A DNA stretch of 58,211 bases from contig DLRL01000039.1 in the NCBI GenBank assembly GCA_002501085.1, positions 1 through 58,211 on the forward strand. The letters are read 5' to 3'. Made by a program: the position numbers and the translations under genes. A model generated the notes under the pieces. That model ran no database searches. It saw nothing but the letters and a program-made list of their open reading frames with translations, and was not told where the DNA came from. How positions within the stretch are numbered: the stretch's first letter is position 1; each line of letters begins with the position of its first letter. Positions 7,764 to 15,713 of this stretch are shown here, piece by piece. The DNA comes from Gemmatimonadales bacterium UBA7889. Lineage in GTDB: Bacteria; Gemmatimonadota; Gemmatimonadetes; Longimicrobiales; Gaopeijiaceae.

Positions 7764-9185
7764 ATGTCCATGAACCGAGTGTTTTTGGTAACACTACTGA
7801 GTGCTTCATCGGCTCTTGCCCAAGAGACTAACGATCCTTTTCCAGAGCCGATTTCCCCTACGGACGGCGTGATCCAGGTGGATTTTACTGAATTCGCTTC
7901 AGTCCCAGATATAGACGGACAACCTGCGCGTATGATGCTTCTCTCCGATGAACCAGGGACAGGTCGCTTATTCGTTAACGATATGCGTGGTCCACTGTAT
8001 AGCATCGATTACGATGGTCAGACGGTCACGCAGTATATAGATATCGATGATGCCGATTGGGGTGTGGGTGTTCAATCTTCGCGGAACGAGTTGGGTTTCC
8101 AGAGCTTTGCGTTCCATCCGGAATTCAATCGTTCTGGAGCTGATGGTTTTGGTAAGTTTTATACGTGGACGGATAGTAGGAATACGGCACCCGATCCTGA
8201 CTTTGTGCCTGGTGGTGGAGGCGATACACACGACACCGTTCTTCTTGAATGGACTGCTAGAAATCCGTCTGCGCGGACCTACGATGGAGACACCCCTCGC
8301 GAATTGCTGAGGGTCGAACAGCCATACGGCAATCACAATGGTGGCCAAATCGGGTTCAACCCGACGGCCTCTTCCGGTGATGCCGATTTTGGTCTGCTTT
8401 ATGTAGGTATAGCTGACGGCGGCAGTGGTGGCGATCCGCTCAACCTATCTCAGAATCTCAATTCGGCGTTTGGTAAGATCTTTCGTATAGATCCACTGGG
8501 CTCCAATAGCACGAATGGATCCTACGGCATACCTGCTGACAATCCATTCGCCAATGATGGTGACAACAATACGCTTAGTGAGATTTACGCTTTCGGTGTT
8601 AGAAATCCCCAGCGTTTTGCCTGGGATCCTGATAACGGAAATATGTTTCTCGCTGATATCGGTCAGAATATTGTTGAGGAGATAAGTCTCGTAACCGCTG
8701 GTGCAAACCTCGGCTGGAACACGTGGGAGGGCAGCTTCCAGTTTATCAGTCGCTCAGGGGTCAGTCTCAGCAACCCACGTGGTGATGCGGCGCTCACCTA
8801 TCCTGTGGCTGAGTATGGACAAGAAGATCCACTGCTTCAGAGGAGTTCTGCTGCGACCGGTCTCCATGTCTATCGCAGTGACGCGATCCCTGAACTAGCA
8901 AACCTGGTACTATTCGGTGATAACCCGAGTGGCGAAGTCTTCTATGTTCAGGCTGATGGGCTTCCGAGTGGTGGACAGGATGCGATCCGCCGTATCCTTC
9001 TCAATGACAGCGGTGATGGAAAAACTCTGTTGCAGGTGATTCGGGAGAAGAATACAGAGCAGGGCAGGTCTCCTGCCGGGAGAGCGGATTTACGTTTTGG
9101 TTCGGGACCAGATGGTCAGGTATTCCTGCTGAACAAGCGTGATGGTGTTATCCGTTTGCTCGTCTCCAGCAGGGGATCGCGATAG
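7764..9185 (+). CDS. PQQ-dependent glucose/sorbosone dehydrogenase-like protein
   Basis: This is a secreted six-bladed propeller of the soluble glucose dehydrogenase/sorbosone dehydrogenase (GSDH) family, which uses PQQ to oxidise sugars or other aldoses in the periplasm. Landmarks include NGGQIGFNP followed by LLYVGIADGGSGGDP, the GVRNPQRFAWDP motif, FLADIGQNIVEE and GANLGWNTWEG. The preferred start gives MSMNRVFLVTLLSASSALAQ as signal peptide. An in-frame ATG at 7716 would add 16 polar residues and is unlikely. PQQ-binding residues were not individually verified, and several GSDH-fold proteins bind other ligands. Confidence 0.85.
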   Translation: MSMNRVFLVTLLSASSALAQETNDPFPEPISPTDGVIQVDFTEFASVPDIDGQPARMMLLSDEPGTGRLFVNDMRGPLYSIDYDGQTVTQYIDIDDADWGVGVQSSRNELGFQSFAFHPEFNRSGADGFGKFYTWTDSRNTAPDPDFVPGGGGDTHDTVLLEWTARNPSARTYDGDTPRELLRVEQPYGNHNGGQIGFNPTASSGDADFGLLYVGIADGGSGGDPLNLSQNLNSAFGKIFRIDPLGSNSTNGSYGIPADNPFANDGDNNTLSEIYAFGVRNPQRFAWDPDNGNMFLADIGQNIVEEISLVTAGANLGWNTWEGSFQFISRSGVSLSNPRGDAALTYPVAEYGQEDPLLQRSSAATGLHVYRSDAIPELANLVLFGDNPSGEVFYVQADGLPSGGQDAIRRILLNDSGDGKTLLQVIREKNTEQGRSPAGRADLRFGSGPDGQVFLLNKRDGVIRLLVSSRGSR

Positions 9186-9227
9186 GTGGATACTGCAGGA
9201 ATCTCAGCCGGTATAAGCAGAGTAGGT

Positions 9228-9560
9228 ATGATATCACCCAAGTATGGGATGATCATGAGTCGTTGCAGTGCGAGTCTGTTGGCTCTTGTCTTAACACACT
9301 CCTATATGGCTGGGGACAATAATAGGGTACAGATCAGATATCAGTTGGGGGATGCTGCAGAAGAGCGTGTTAGTGGTAGGCTTGAATCTGGCAATCAAGT
9401 ATCGGTGTACCTCGGCCTCATACCCTCTGAACTCCAAGCTCTTCGAAGCAACCCACGGATCACCGTACTCATTCAAGATTCAAACGAAACCCACCGAGTG
9501 AACTGGGCTGATCTTGAAGGCAACTCAGATGCAGTCGATCGGTTGCCGTGCATTATGTAA
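9228..9560 (+). CDS. Small hypothetical exported protein
   Basis: The frame stays open from immediately after the GSDH stop to a stop overlapping the next gene. Internal ATGs at 9228, 9249 and 9255 are possible starts; the last gives MSRCSASLLALVLTHSYMAG, a short signal-like segment. The mature part has about 80 residues with beta-strand character (NRVQIRYQLGD, RITVLIQDSNETHRVNWADL). I recognise no family. The end of this frame overlaps the GTG of the downstream permease by 13 bases, which suggests translational coupling if it is real. Confidence 0.45.
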   Translation: MISPKYGMIMSRCSASLLALVLTHSYMAGDNNRVQIRYQLGDAAEERVSGRLESGNQVSVYLGLIPSELQALRSNPRITVLIQDSNETHRVNWADLEGNSDAVDRLPCIM

Positions 9561-10294
9561 GTACCTTGCCGGCACCAGAACTTATTTACCCGGTAATTCT
9601 GCTGGCTTCTGTGATCCAGTCACTTTTTGGTGTAGGTGTCTTATTGTTGGGCACTCCCTGGATGCTTCTGCTTGGGATGACCTTCCCGGCAACGCTTCAA
9701 CTACTACTACCCATTTCCCTCACGATCAGCCTACTCCAACTAAGTAGGGGTCATCAATATGTGGACCGGGTACTGCTCCGAGGAATTGCGACGTTAACAC
9801 TGCCAGCGATCGCAGTGGCCCTGTTGGCGTCTACTCGCTGGTCACCGCCACTGGAAATATTCGTGGCGATCTTGGTGCTCACATTCTCTCTGCAGGACAG
9901 GGTGCAGTTAATTAGACGCGGACTCAATCAGTTGCTCAGATTTGAGCGCACCTACATCGCTATAATGGGCCTTGTTCATGGTGCATCTAACTTGGGTGGT
10001 TCCATGTTGACTGCCCTCGCTTTTGGGAAAGGGCTGCATCGTGACGTATCCAGAGCCACGATTGCGGCCGGGTATACATTGTTTGCAATCGTTCAACTCA
10101 CGACCCTGCGTTTGGCAGGTACCAACTGGCAGGTAGACTTAGGAACTGGAGCGGGACTTATAGTTGCGGGAGCAACGACCTTTTGGCTGACGGAGCGCTA
10201 CATATTCAGCAGATTTGACCCTAGAAAATACCGGATAGGTCTGGAAATGCTCCTCATAATTACCGGGTTATTGCTCTTGCTCAGTGCCCTTTAA
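9548..10294 (+). CDS. TSUP (TauE/SafE-type) permease
   Basis: This is an integral membrane protein with about eight hydrophobic segments and few charged residues, arranged as two halves as in the TauE/SafE/TSUP family. That family exports sulfite, sulfoacetate or related organic anions. The start is a GTG at 9548 inside the end of the preceding small frame. Typical TSUP features are the N-terminal SVIQSLFGVGVLLLGTPWMLLLGM segment and the mid-protein MGLVHGASNLGGSMLTA turn, where the second repeat begins. Length (248) is normal. The substrate cannot be inferred; no sulfur metabolism gene is adjacent. Confidence 0.8.
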   Translation: MHYVSTLPAPELIYPVILLASVIQSLFGVGVLLLGTPWMLLLGMTFPATLQLLLPISLTISLLQLSRGHQYVDRVLLRGIATLTLPAIAVALLASTRWSPPLEIFVAILVLTFSLQDRVQLIRRGLNQLLRFERTYIAIMGLVHGASNLGGSMLTALAFGKGLHRDVSRATIAAGYTLFAIVQLTTLRLAGTNWQVDLGTGAGLIVAGATTFWLTERYIFSRFDPRKYRIGLEMLLIITGLLLLLSAL

Positions 10295-10406
10295 GCTGAG
10301 CGGATGCCAATATTATCTATCTGGTGGATACGTACATCATGTACTTGATTTGCACTGGATACGTTAATTAGCCCATCGAGCGCAAGATTAGGTTAGATTA
10401 TCCGAC

Positions 10407-10631
10407 ATGGACTTGACTCCCCGAGAGAAACGCGTCGTTCGCCGTGCTGTGCAGGCCTATCATGAAAAGAAGGAATGTAAGGGTCGCTACACTGGTGCTA
10501 CCGCTGACCAGATTCTCGAAGAACTCAAACCCTCACCGGATCGTTGGACTCATCTCGCCGCTTTGGTGATTGCAACAGTGGAAGAGGGTCAAGATGCTGA
10601 GGTGTTGGCAACAGATCCACGGCTGAGGTGA
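10407..10631 (+). CDS. Small hypothetical cytosolic protein
   Basis: This 74-residue protein (MDLTPREKRVVRRAVQAYHE... to ...DAEVLATDPRLR) is rich in charged residues and looks alpha-helical, without a signal peptide or membrane segment. I do not recognise the family. It lies between the permease and infA and its codon use looks like that of its neighbours. No strong ribosome binding site is visible. Confidence 0.55.
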   Translation: MDLTPREKRVVRRAVQAYHEKKECKGRYTGATADQILEELKPSPDRWTHLAALVIATVEEGQDAEVLATDPRLR

Positions 10632-10810
10632 ACGAGGATTTTGGTCGCTGTGCAAGACCGTGCGATTCTGGCTCTATCTGATTTCTAGAGACTTACTAAA
10701 CGGAAATGATTCTTGCCGAAGCTTGCAGTGTGGAGTGCGGCTATTAGGATCGAGGTAGGGAATCAGCAAGAACTGACCCCACGATTTCATTAACGGGAGG
10801 GACCCCCCGA

Positions 10811-11026
10811 GTGGCAAACGAAGCGATTGAAATGGAAGGGACGGTGAGCGAAGTGCTCCCGAACACGAATTTCCGTGTCAAACTAGAGAATGGACACGAG
10901 GTGCTGGCCTACCTATCCGGCAAAATGCGCCGTCATTACATCCGAGTGCTTGCAGGCGATAAGGTGAAATGCGAGCTATCACCCTATGACCTATCCCGAG
11001 GTCGTGTAACCTACCGCTACAAGTAA
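10811..11026 (+). CDS. infA: Translation initiation factor IF-1
   Basis: This is the 71-residue OB-fold factor that binds the ribosomal A site during initiation. The sequence carries the family hallmarks: EGTVSEVLPNTNFRVKLENG, VLAYLSGKMRRHYIRVLAGD and KVKCELSPYDLSRGRVTYRYK. The start is GTG, preceded by a purine-rich GGGAGGGA about 8 bases upstream. Length matches the family exactly. It stands apart from any ribosomal-protein operon in this window. It is the only clear housekeeping gene here and supports a chromosomal location. Confidence 0.97.
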   Translation: MANEAIEMEGTVSEVLPNTNFRVKLENGHEVLAYLSGKMRRHYIRVLAGDKVKCELSPYDLSRGRVTYRYK

Positions 11027-11097
11027 CGGCAGATCTCGCTCACCTTGATTTATAGAACTTTTGAGGTGACCCAGCGTCCCGAATCTGGAGTTATCGG

Positions 11098-11253
11098 GTG
11101 ACAAAGCGTTGCACACCGAAGCTAAACTCCAAAACCCTTATACTTGTCTTATTGGGTTTCGCTGTGGTATATGCCGTGATTGTCTTATTAGCACTCCAAA
11201 CGACGACATTTCCCGTTCCACCGGATGTGCAGTTCTTGCCAACTGGAGAGTGA
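11098..11253 (+). CDS. 51-residue single-pass membrane protein (small ORF)
   Basis: A GTG at 11098 with GGAG seven bases upstream opens a 51-codon frame ending in TGA. The product is MTKRCTPKLNSK, then about 22 hydrophobic residues (TLILVLLGFAVVYAVIVLLA), then a short polar tail LQTTTFPVPPDVQFLPTGE. The positive N-terminus suggests an N-in, C-out single-span protein. I know no family. The signal is short, so the call rests on the ribosome binding site, the clean transmembrane segment and the position directly after infA. Confidence 0.45.
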   Translation: MTKRCTPKLNSKTLILVLLGFAVVYAVIVLLALQTTTFPVPPDVQFLPTGE

Positions 11254-11316
11254 GATAAGGGTACTGTAAGCACATACCTAGCAGCGCTCACAGTCTTCTA
11301 TAATTACTTGCTGTTC

Positions 11317-12966
11317 TTACTCTTTTACGGCAAATGTGAATAGGACATTACCTGCCGCAATCGCAACATACTGCCTCCCATCAACCATATAACTCATGGG
11401 TCCAGCGTGTACGCGTGACCCCAGGTTGATATGCCAGCGCTCCTCTCCTGTATTCCCGTCTAGCGCAAAAAAGAAACCGTCGATCGTTCCGCTGAAGACG
11501 AGATCACCCGCGGTTGAAAGCACACCCGCGGTTGACCTTGGCTGAACGGGATACTCCCACTCCAGGTCACCAGTCTGGGGAGAGATCGCTCGAACTGCAC
11601 TCGCATATGTCGCGGCAGGCAAGGGGGTCACACCACCTCCGCCCGTGAATCGTTCACCGGCAATGTATTCGTCTTCACGAATGTAGTAGGTGGTTTCACC
11701 GTCATATGCCATGACATAGAGGAGATCAGTCCGAGGACTATAGCTCGGTGAAAACCAGTTGGTTCCTCCACCAATCGAGGGAGAGACGGTCGTGCCTTCT
11801 ACGCTGGGGGATGTTCCTGGAATACGTATCGGTCGGCCCTTTTCATCCAGACCTTTCGCCCAAGTTTGTCTTGCATAGGGCTTGCCTAAAAGGAACTCCC
11901 CTGTTTCACGGTCTAGGACGTAGAAAAATGCATTTCTATTTGGCCAGAGCATCAACTTCCTGCTTTGGCCTCCAAATTCGGAATCAGCTAAGATCGGGAT
12001 CTGTGTGCTGTCCCAGTCATGAATGTCATGGGGTGTAAACTGAAAATACCATTTCAGTTCACCAGTATCAGGATTGATTGCCAGTACTGCATCGGAGTAA
12101 AGGTTATCGCCCAGCCTAACATCTCCATTCCAATCTGGACCCGGGTTCCCCGTACCCCAGTAAACTAGGTTTAGCTCTGGGTCATAGGATCCGGTCATCC
12201 AGGTTGGCGAGCCTCCTGTGCGCCAAGAGTCTCCTGACCATGATTTATTATCGGGGTGTTCTGGCCCAGGAATTGTGTAGAGTCTCCATAAGCGTTTTCC
12301 ATTTTGGGCATCATAGGCGTCGACGAAGCCTCGGATTCCAAATTCACCACCTGCAATCCCCGTGATGATCTTGTCACCGACCACGAGTGGTGCAGCTGTC
12401 TTGCTGTATCCGGCGGCCTCGTCAGCTACTTCCACGTCCCATAGTACGCTTCCGGTTTTCGCATCAAGGGAAATCAGGTGCGCATCCAGAGTGCTCATAT
12501 AGAGTTTGTCTCCGAGGACTGCGATACCCCGGTTATTACGGCCACAGCAGAAATTCAAGTCTTCTGGCAGATTGTGGTTATATCGCCAGTACTGACTGCC
12601 AGTTTTTGCATCAAGGGCGATCACATTACTGGGTGATTCCGTTACGTACATTACGCCATCAACGACAACCGGTGTTGTTTCGGCTCGGTCAAGCGCACGC
12701 AACTGGAATGCCCACTGTAGCTCGAGTTCTGCCGCATTTTCATTATTAATCTGATCTAGCCCACTGTAGCGCTGACTGAAGTAATTACCTGAATACATGA
12801 GCCAGTTCTGAGGCTCTGCATCGGAATTCAACAGACGTTCGTTTGTTATCAGACTAAACGATGGGGCTGGCTGGTTTGTGTCAGCATTTCGCTGTCTAGA
12901 ATCCTGTGATTCCAATGATACCGGGAATAGCAAGACAAAAAGGGTAAAGATTGCGTAGTGTTTCAT
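11317..12966 (-). CDS. PQQ-dependent alcohol dehydrogenase (quinoprotein)
   Basis: This is an eight-bladed quinoprotein propeller of the methanol/ethanol dehydrogenase type, exported by the signal peptide MKHYAIFTLFVLLFPVSLESQ. It has the adjacent cysteines Cys140-Cys141 (FCCGRNNRG) that form the vicinal disulphide over PQQ, the WGTGNPGP segment, and WDST at about 321, where Asp322 is the likely catalytic base. Two residues later lies Thr rather than Asp, so the lanthanide-type signature of XoxF is absent (inference). Tryptophan-docking repeats such as ALDAKTGSQYWRY and ALDGNTGEERWHI recur. Its ATG shares one base (TAATG) with the stop of the upstream dihaem cytochrome, the probable electron acceptor. 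Confidence 0.9.
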   Translation of the reverse strand: MKHYAIFTLFVLLFPVSLESQDSRQRNADTNQPAPSFSLITNERLLNSDAEPQNWLMYSGNYFSQRYSGLDQINNENAAELELQWAFQLRALDRAETTPVVVDGVMYVTESPSNVIALDAKTGSQYWRYNHNLPEDLNFCCGRNNRGIAVLGDKLYMSTLDAHLISLDAKTGSVLWDVEVADEAAGYSKTAAPLVVGDKIITGIAGGEFGIRGFVDAYDAQNGKRLWRLYTIPGPEHPDNKSWSGDSWRTGGSPTWMTGSYDPELNLVYWGTGNPGPDWNGDVRLGDNLYSDAVLAINPDTGELKWYFQFTPHDIHDWDSTQIPILADSEFGGQSRKLMLWPNRNAFFYVLDRETGEFLLGKPYARQTWAKGLDEKGRPIRIPGTSPSVEGTTVSPSIGGGTNWFSPSYSPRTDLLYVMAYDGETTYYIREDEYIAGERFTGGGGVTPLPAATYASAVRAISPQTGDLEWEYPVQPRSTAGVLSTAGDLVFSGTIDGFFFALDGNTGEERWHINLGSRVHAGPMSYMVDGRQYVAIAAGNVLFTFAVKE

Positions 12967-13766
12967 TATCTTATTCCTCTACTCAAGCCGTATAGATAAG
13001 CGACAAGATCCTCGAGTTCTCCACTGGTAAAGCTTTCCCCGTAAGCTGGCATCGATGACGTTTCAGTGCGCTCGCTCTGGCGTAGATCCCGTTTCAGGAA
13101 TGACCATAGGTTGTCTTCCGCATCGAGTATTCTGACTGAGTATGTGCCCTCATTCATCCTCAGCCCTTCAACCTCGGTGCCATCCTGATGCACCACACGC
13201 ATTGTCCACCAGCGTTGTTGTACCCGTGCATTCGGAGTCAGTAGATCTGACAGAAGCTCATCTGGTGATCGTCGATCACCTATGGTGGAGAGATCGGGGC
13301 CATGCCGGCCACCTTCTGCATCAATCATATGGCAGCTGCTACAGTCGCCCTTTCCACCATAGAGTTCCTCTCCAATCGATGGATTACCAGCTACTTCTAC
13401 ACGTACTTCACTATTTAGTGAGCGCAGATAAGCCACAAGCTGCCATATGGACTGTTCACTTCGGTTGCGACCAACCCCCACCATCTCGGTATTTGGGATG
13501 CCATCCGAGATCACCGCAAACAAGCCGGCGTCTGTACTCGCGTGCTGGAATTCACCAGTTCTCAGATTAGGTCCACGCTCTCCGCCACCAGCCTCAAGGC
13601 CGTGGCAACGCGAACAATTCCTACCGAAGAGCTGTTCACCTGATTGTATGTCTTGTCCAGTATTATAGGGATTGTCCTGTTCCTGCCCTGACAGAGCAGG
13701 AACACTCCCGATCATACCGTTGATCAGCAGCCCTATGATTCCCGCATGAAGAGCCTTGCGAAGCAT
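12966..13766 (-). CDS. Dihaem cytochrome c, partner of the PQQ dehydrogenase
   Basis: Two c-type haem sites are visible: Cys51-Ser-Arg-Cys54-His55 and Cys142-Ser-Ser-Cys145-His146. They follow a signal peptide (MLRKALHAGIIGLLINGMIG... LSG). Candidate axial methionines are in GIPNTEMVG and TSSMPAYGESFTSGELEDLV, typical of class I cytochromes. The C-terminal part (VVHQDGTEVEGLRMNEGTYSVRI) resembles haem-binding domains of planctomycete-type cytochromes. It is the first gene of an operon with the quinoprotein: stop and start overlap in TAATG. Periplasmic electron transfer from PQQ to a terminal oxidase is the likely role. Confidence 0.9.
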   Translation of the reverse strand: MLRKALHAGIIGLLINGMIGSVPALSGQEQDNPYNTGQDIQSGEQLFGRNCSRCHGLEAGGGERGPNLRTGEFQHASTDAGLFAVISDGIPNTEMVGVGRNRSEQSIWQLVAYLRSLNSEVRVEVAGNPSIGEELYGGKGDCSSCHMIDAEGGRHGPDLSTIGDRRSPDELLSDLLTPNARVQQRWWTMRVVHQDGTEVEGLRMNEGTYSVRILDAEDNLWSFLKRDLRQSERTETSSMPAYGESFTSGELEDLVAYLYGLSRGIR

Positions 13767-13898
13767 AAGCGATCCTTAAATGCGGCGTTCCAGTTGGTGA
13801 GTCTTGAGCAAGTATCAGTTTATGACGCTATCCATGACCAGGCCATTGTCGACATGTGGCTTGAGCGAGGATCGCGTATTCCATATGGTTGGCACAAT

Positions 13899-14162
13899 AT
13901 GGCTCGTATGCTGCTGACATGCTTATTACTCGTCCTAGGTATCTTGATGCCCCTTCCGGTGAGCGGGCAGGGCGGAAACCCCTATGATGCTGATCCAGCT
14001 GCCAGGCGGGCAGGTTCTGCATTATTTGCGACTCGTTATGCGGATTGTTACGGTGCTGACGCGAAAGGGATCGGTGCTCCAGACTTGACTCTGCTTTGGG
14101 CGGCCGGGACGGATGACGAGCGTGTCTTTCGGACGATCCAGCGCGGTGTACCGGACCAGAGA
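13899..14162 (+). pseudogene. Decayed monohaem cytochrome c
   Basis: A signal peptide (MARMLLTCLLLVLGILMPLPVSGQGG) and a class I cytochrome body (NPYDADPAARRAGSALF..., GADAKGIGAPDLTLLWA, DDERVFRTIQRGVP) are recognisable. The haem motif is destroyed: where CADCH is expected the sequence reads YADCY (14037-14051). Both changes are single transitions (TGT to TAT, CAC to TAC). The body also stops right after GVP, before the segment that would carry the axial Met. The in-frame stop at 14163 lies next to an unrelated cupin-like tail in another frame. Together this indicates a dead gene. An in-frame ATG at 13746 extends further upstream but adds non-cytochrome sequence. Confidence 0.7.
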
Positions 14163-14284
14163 TAGAGCATTGGCACGGCGCCGACCTAGATCAAGATGTT
14201 CTTCAACTGACGATCTATAGTGGCTCAGTTAGCTGGATGGAGCCGGTTACTGACGAAGTCTATAAGGCTCCTCCGGGAAACTAG
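14162..14284 (+). pseudogene. C-terminal remnant of a cupin-type gene
   Basis: In the frame ending at the TAG 14282-14284 the sequence reads IEHWHGADLDQDVLQLTIYS, then GSVSWMEPVTDEVYKAPPGN. This resembles the end of small cupin proteins, where a WHWHG-type metal strand is followed by a short beta tail and a (V)TDEEY-like motif. No start and no first cupin motif are present. It begins exactly where the cytochrome remnant ends, one base off frame, which suggests that a deletion joined two genes. The family assignment is from memory of the motif only. Confidence 0.5.
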
Positions 14285-14294
14285 TGTCACCGAA

Positions 14295-15668
14295 TTAATT
14301 TAGATTTCGAGCTTCGAAGACTTTCTTTAAAGCTTCATCAGTTAAAGCGGGCACGAATTTGTCGCGATCGGCCCATATCTGCTTTTGGGTTATGTCGATT
14401 CCAGCAGAGTCGGTATAAGCAGCAGCTAGAGCAACAGCCTGCTCCACGGGTATTGGAACAAGGGATGCATGCTCTACGAGATCATCATACCCAGCATTTT
14501 CTGATACAATCCAAAGTGCAAGCTGCTCGATTACCGATCCAATCATCGGATGGAGACTCATCCCCTGAAACTGCCACATGACACTTCGCAGTGGGATTTG
14601 TTCGTCATCCGGGTGAATGTCGAATCCGTCTTCGGCAACTGGGACAGGTCGATTCCGATTTACAGTTCGGCCTAAAAGTGTCCAGGTTTGCGGACTATCC
14701 TCTTCTAGGGTGATGACTCCGTCCCGGCGTGCAATCATATCGCTACTGCTTCCCAATGCTTTGAAATAAGTACCAACGGGTAGTGTGATCACCATCGGGT
14801 CAGATCGCATTCTCTGTATCGTCAAGTTCACAGCCTCAGCTCCCTGACCTGAAGCGGTTACCTCGACATGCCCTTCATTGATTGCCTCGAAGAGGTTGTA
14901 GCTTGAGATGGCCGGCTGTGCGGAAACTTCTGTAAGCCCGTCACTCATAGCTTTCTGAAAGATGAACAGGTGCTGGCTTGGCAAGAACTCATGGAGTTCA
15001 ATCAATTTAAAACCCGCCGGAATCCATTCGCTCAGAACTTGATGAACTGACATCCTGTGATCGGCTTTTATATGGTCACCAGTACCATCTTCAACCCGAT
15101 ATTCGACCAGTGCCACCTTGCCATTGTCCTGTAGGGCTTGCCGCATCTTAGCAAGCATTAAATCTGGGTTCGCGAACTCGTGGTAAACATCAACGAGCAA
15201 TATCCAGTCGATCTGATTGTCGGGAAGCTTTGGGTCATCAAATTCTCCCAAGACCGGGACGATGCCCGTGAGGCCTTCATCTTCAACCCGATCTTTCAAA
15301 ATATCGAGCATCTCGGGCTGGATATCGACCGCGAAAACCTGGCCTGTCGGAGCCACAAGCCTGGCCATCCTTCGCGTATGGAATCCTGAGCCCGCCCCGA
15401 TATCTGCAACGGTATCACCGTCCTTTAGGCCCATGGCTGCCAACATTTCGTCCGGCCTTTCCTCGCTGATACGCCCAGGGCGTTCGAGCCAATCTGCTCC
15501 GAGATAACTCATGAACGCTGCTGGTATCCGCTGGGGTGGCCCCTCTTGTGCTGACGTCAACTTCGGTATGCATGTAATTACAAGAACGAAGCAGATTAAG
15601 CTGACCATTAGCCTGTGTGGTGCGCACACTTTCATTAAAGGCGCGTGTGCTTTCTTAAATCTTGGCAT
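14295..15668 (-). CDS. Exported or membrane-anchored class I SAM methyltransferase
   Basis: The protein has a hydrophobic N-terminal segment (LMVSLICFVLVITCIPKLTSAQ), then a Rossmann methyltransferase domain. Motif I is VADIGAGSGFHTRRMA, then QVFAVDIQPEMLDILK and the post-II strand WILLVDVYHEFANPD. The domain ends near residue 245. A further 200 residues have no recognised family; they include ITLPVGTYFKALGSSSDMIARRDG, which looks beta-rich. I chose ATG 15668 because GGAG lies 6 bases upstream; an ATG at 15695 lacks a site. SAM is not known in the periplasm, so the domain may stay cytosolic behind an uncleaved anchor, or the protein may be exported and repurposed. It converges with the decayed cytochrome/cupin region. 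Confidence 0.75.
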   Translation of the reverse strand: MPRFKKAHAPLMKVCAPHRLMVSLICFVLVITCIPKLTSAQEGPPQRIPAAFMSYLGADWLERPGRISEERPDEMLAAMGLKDGDTVADIGAGSGFHTRRMARLVAPTGQVFAVDIQPEMLDILKDRVEDEGLTGIVPVLGEFDDPKLPDNQIDWILLVDVYHEFANPDLMLAKMRQALQDNGKVALVEYRVEDGTGDHIKADHRMSVHQVLSEWIPAGFKLIELHEFLPSQHLFIFQKAMSDGLTEVSAQPAISSYNLFEAINEGHVEVTASGQGAEAVNLTIQRMRSDPMVITLPVGTYFKALGSSSDMIARRDGVITLEEDSPQTWTLLGRTVNRNRPVPVAEDGFDIHPDDEQIPLRSVMWQFQGMSLHPMIGSVIEQLALWIVSENAGYDDLVEHASLVPIPVEQAVALAAAYTDSAGIDITQKQIWADRDKFVPALTDEALKKVFEARNLN

Positions 15669-15713
15669 AACCAACTCCAGTGATGCTTTTATCATAGAGG
15701 ATACATAGGGGGT

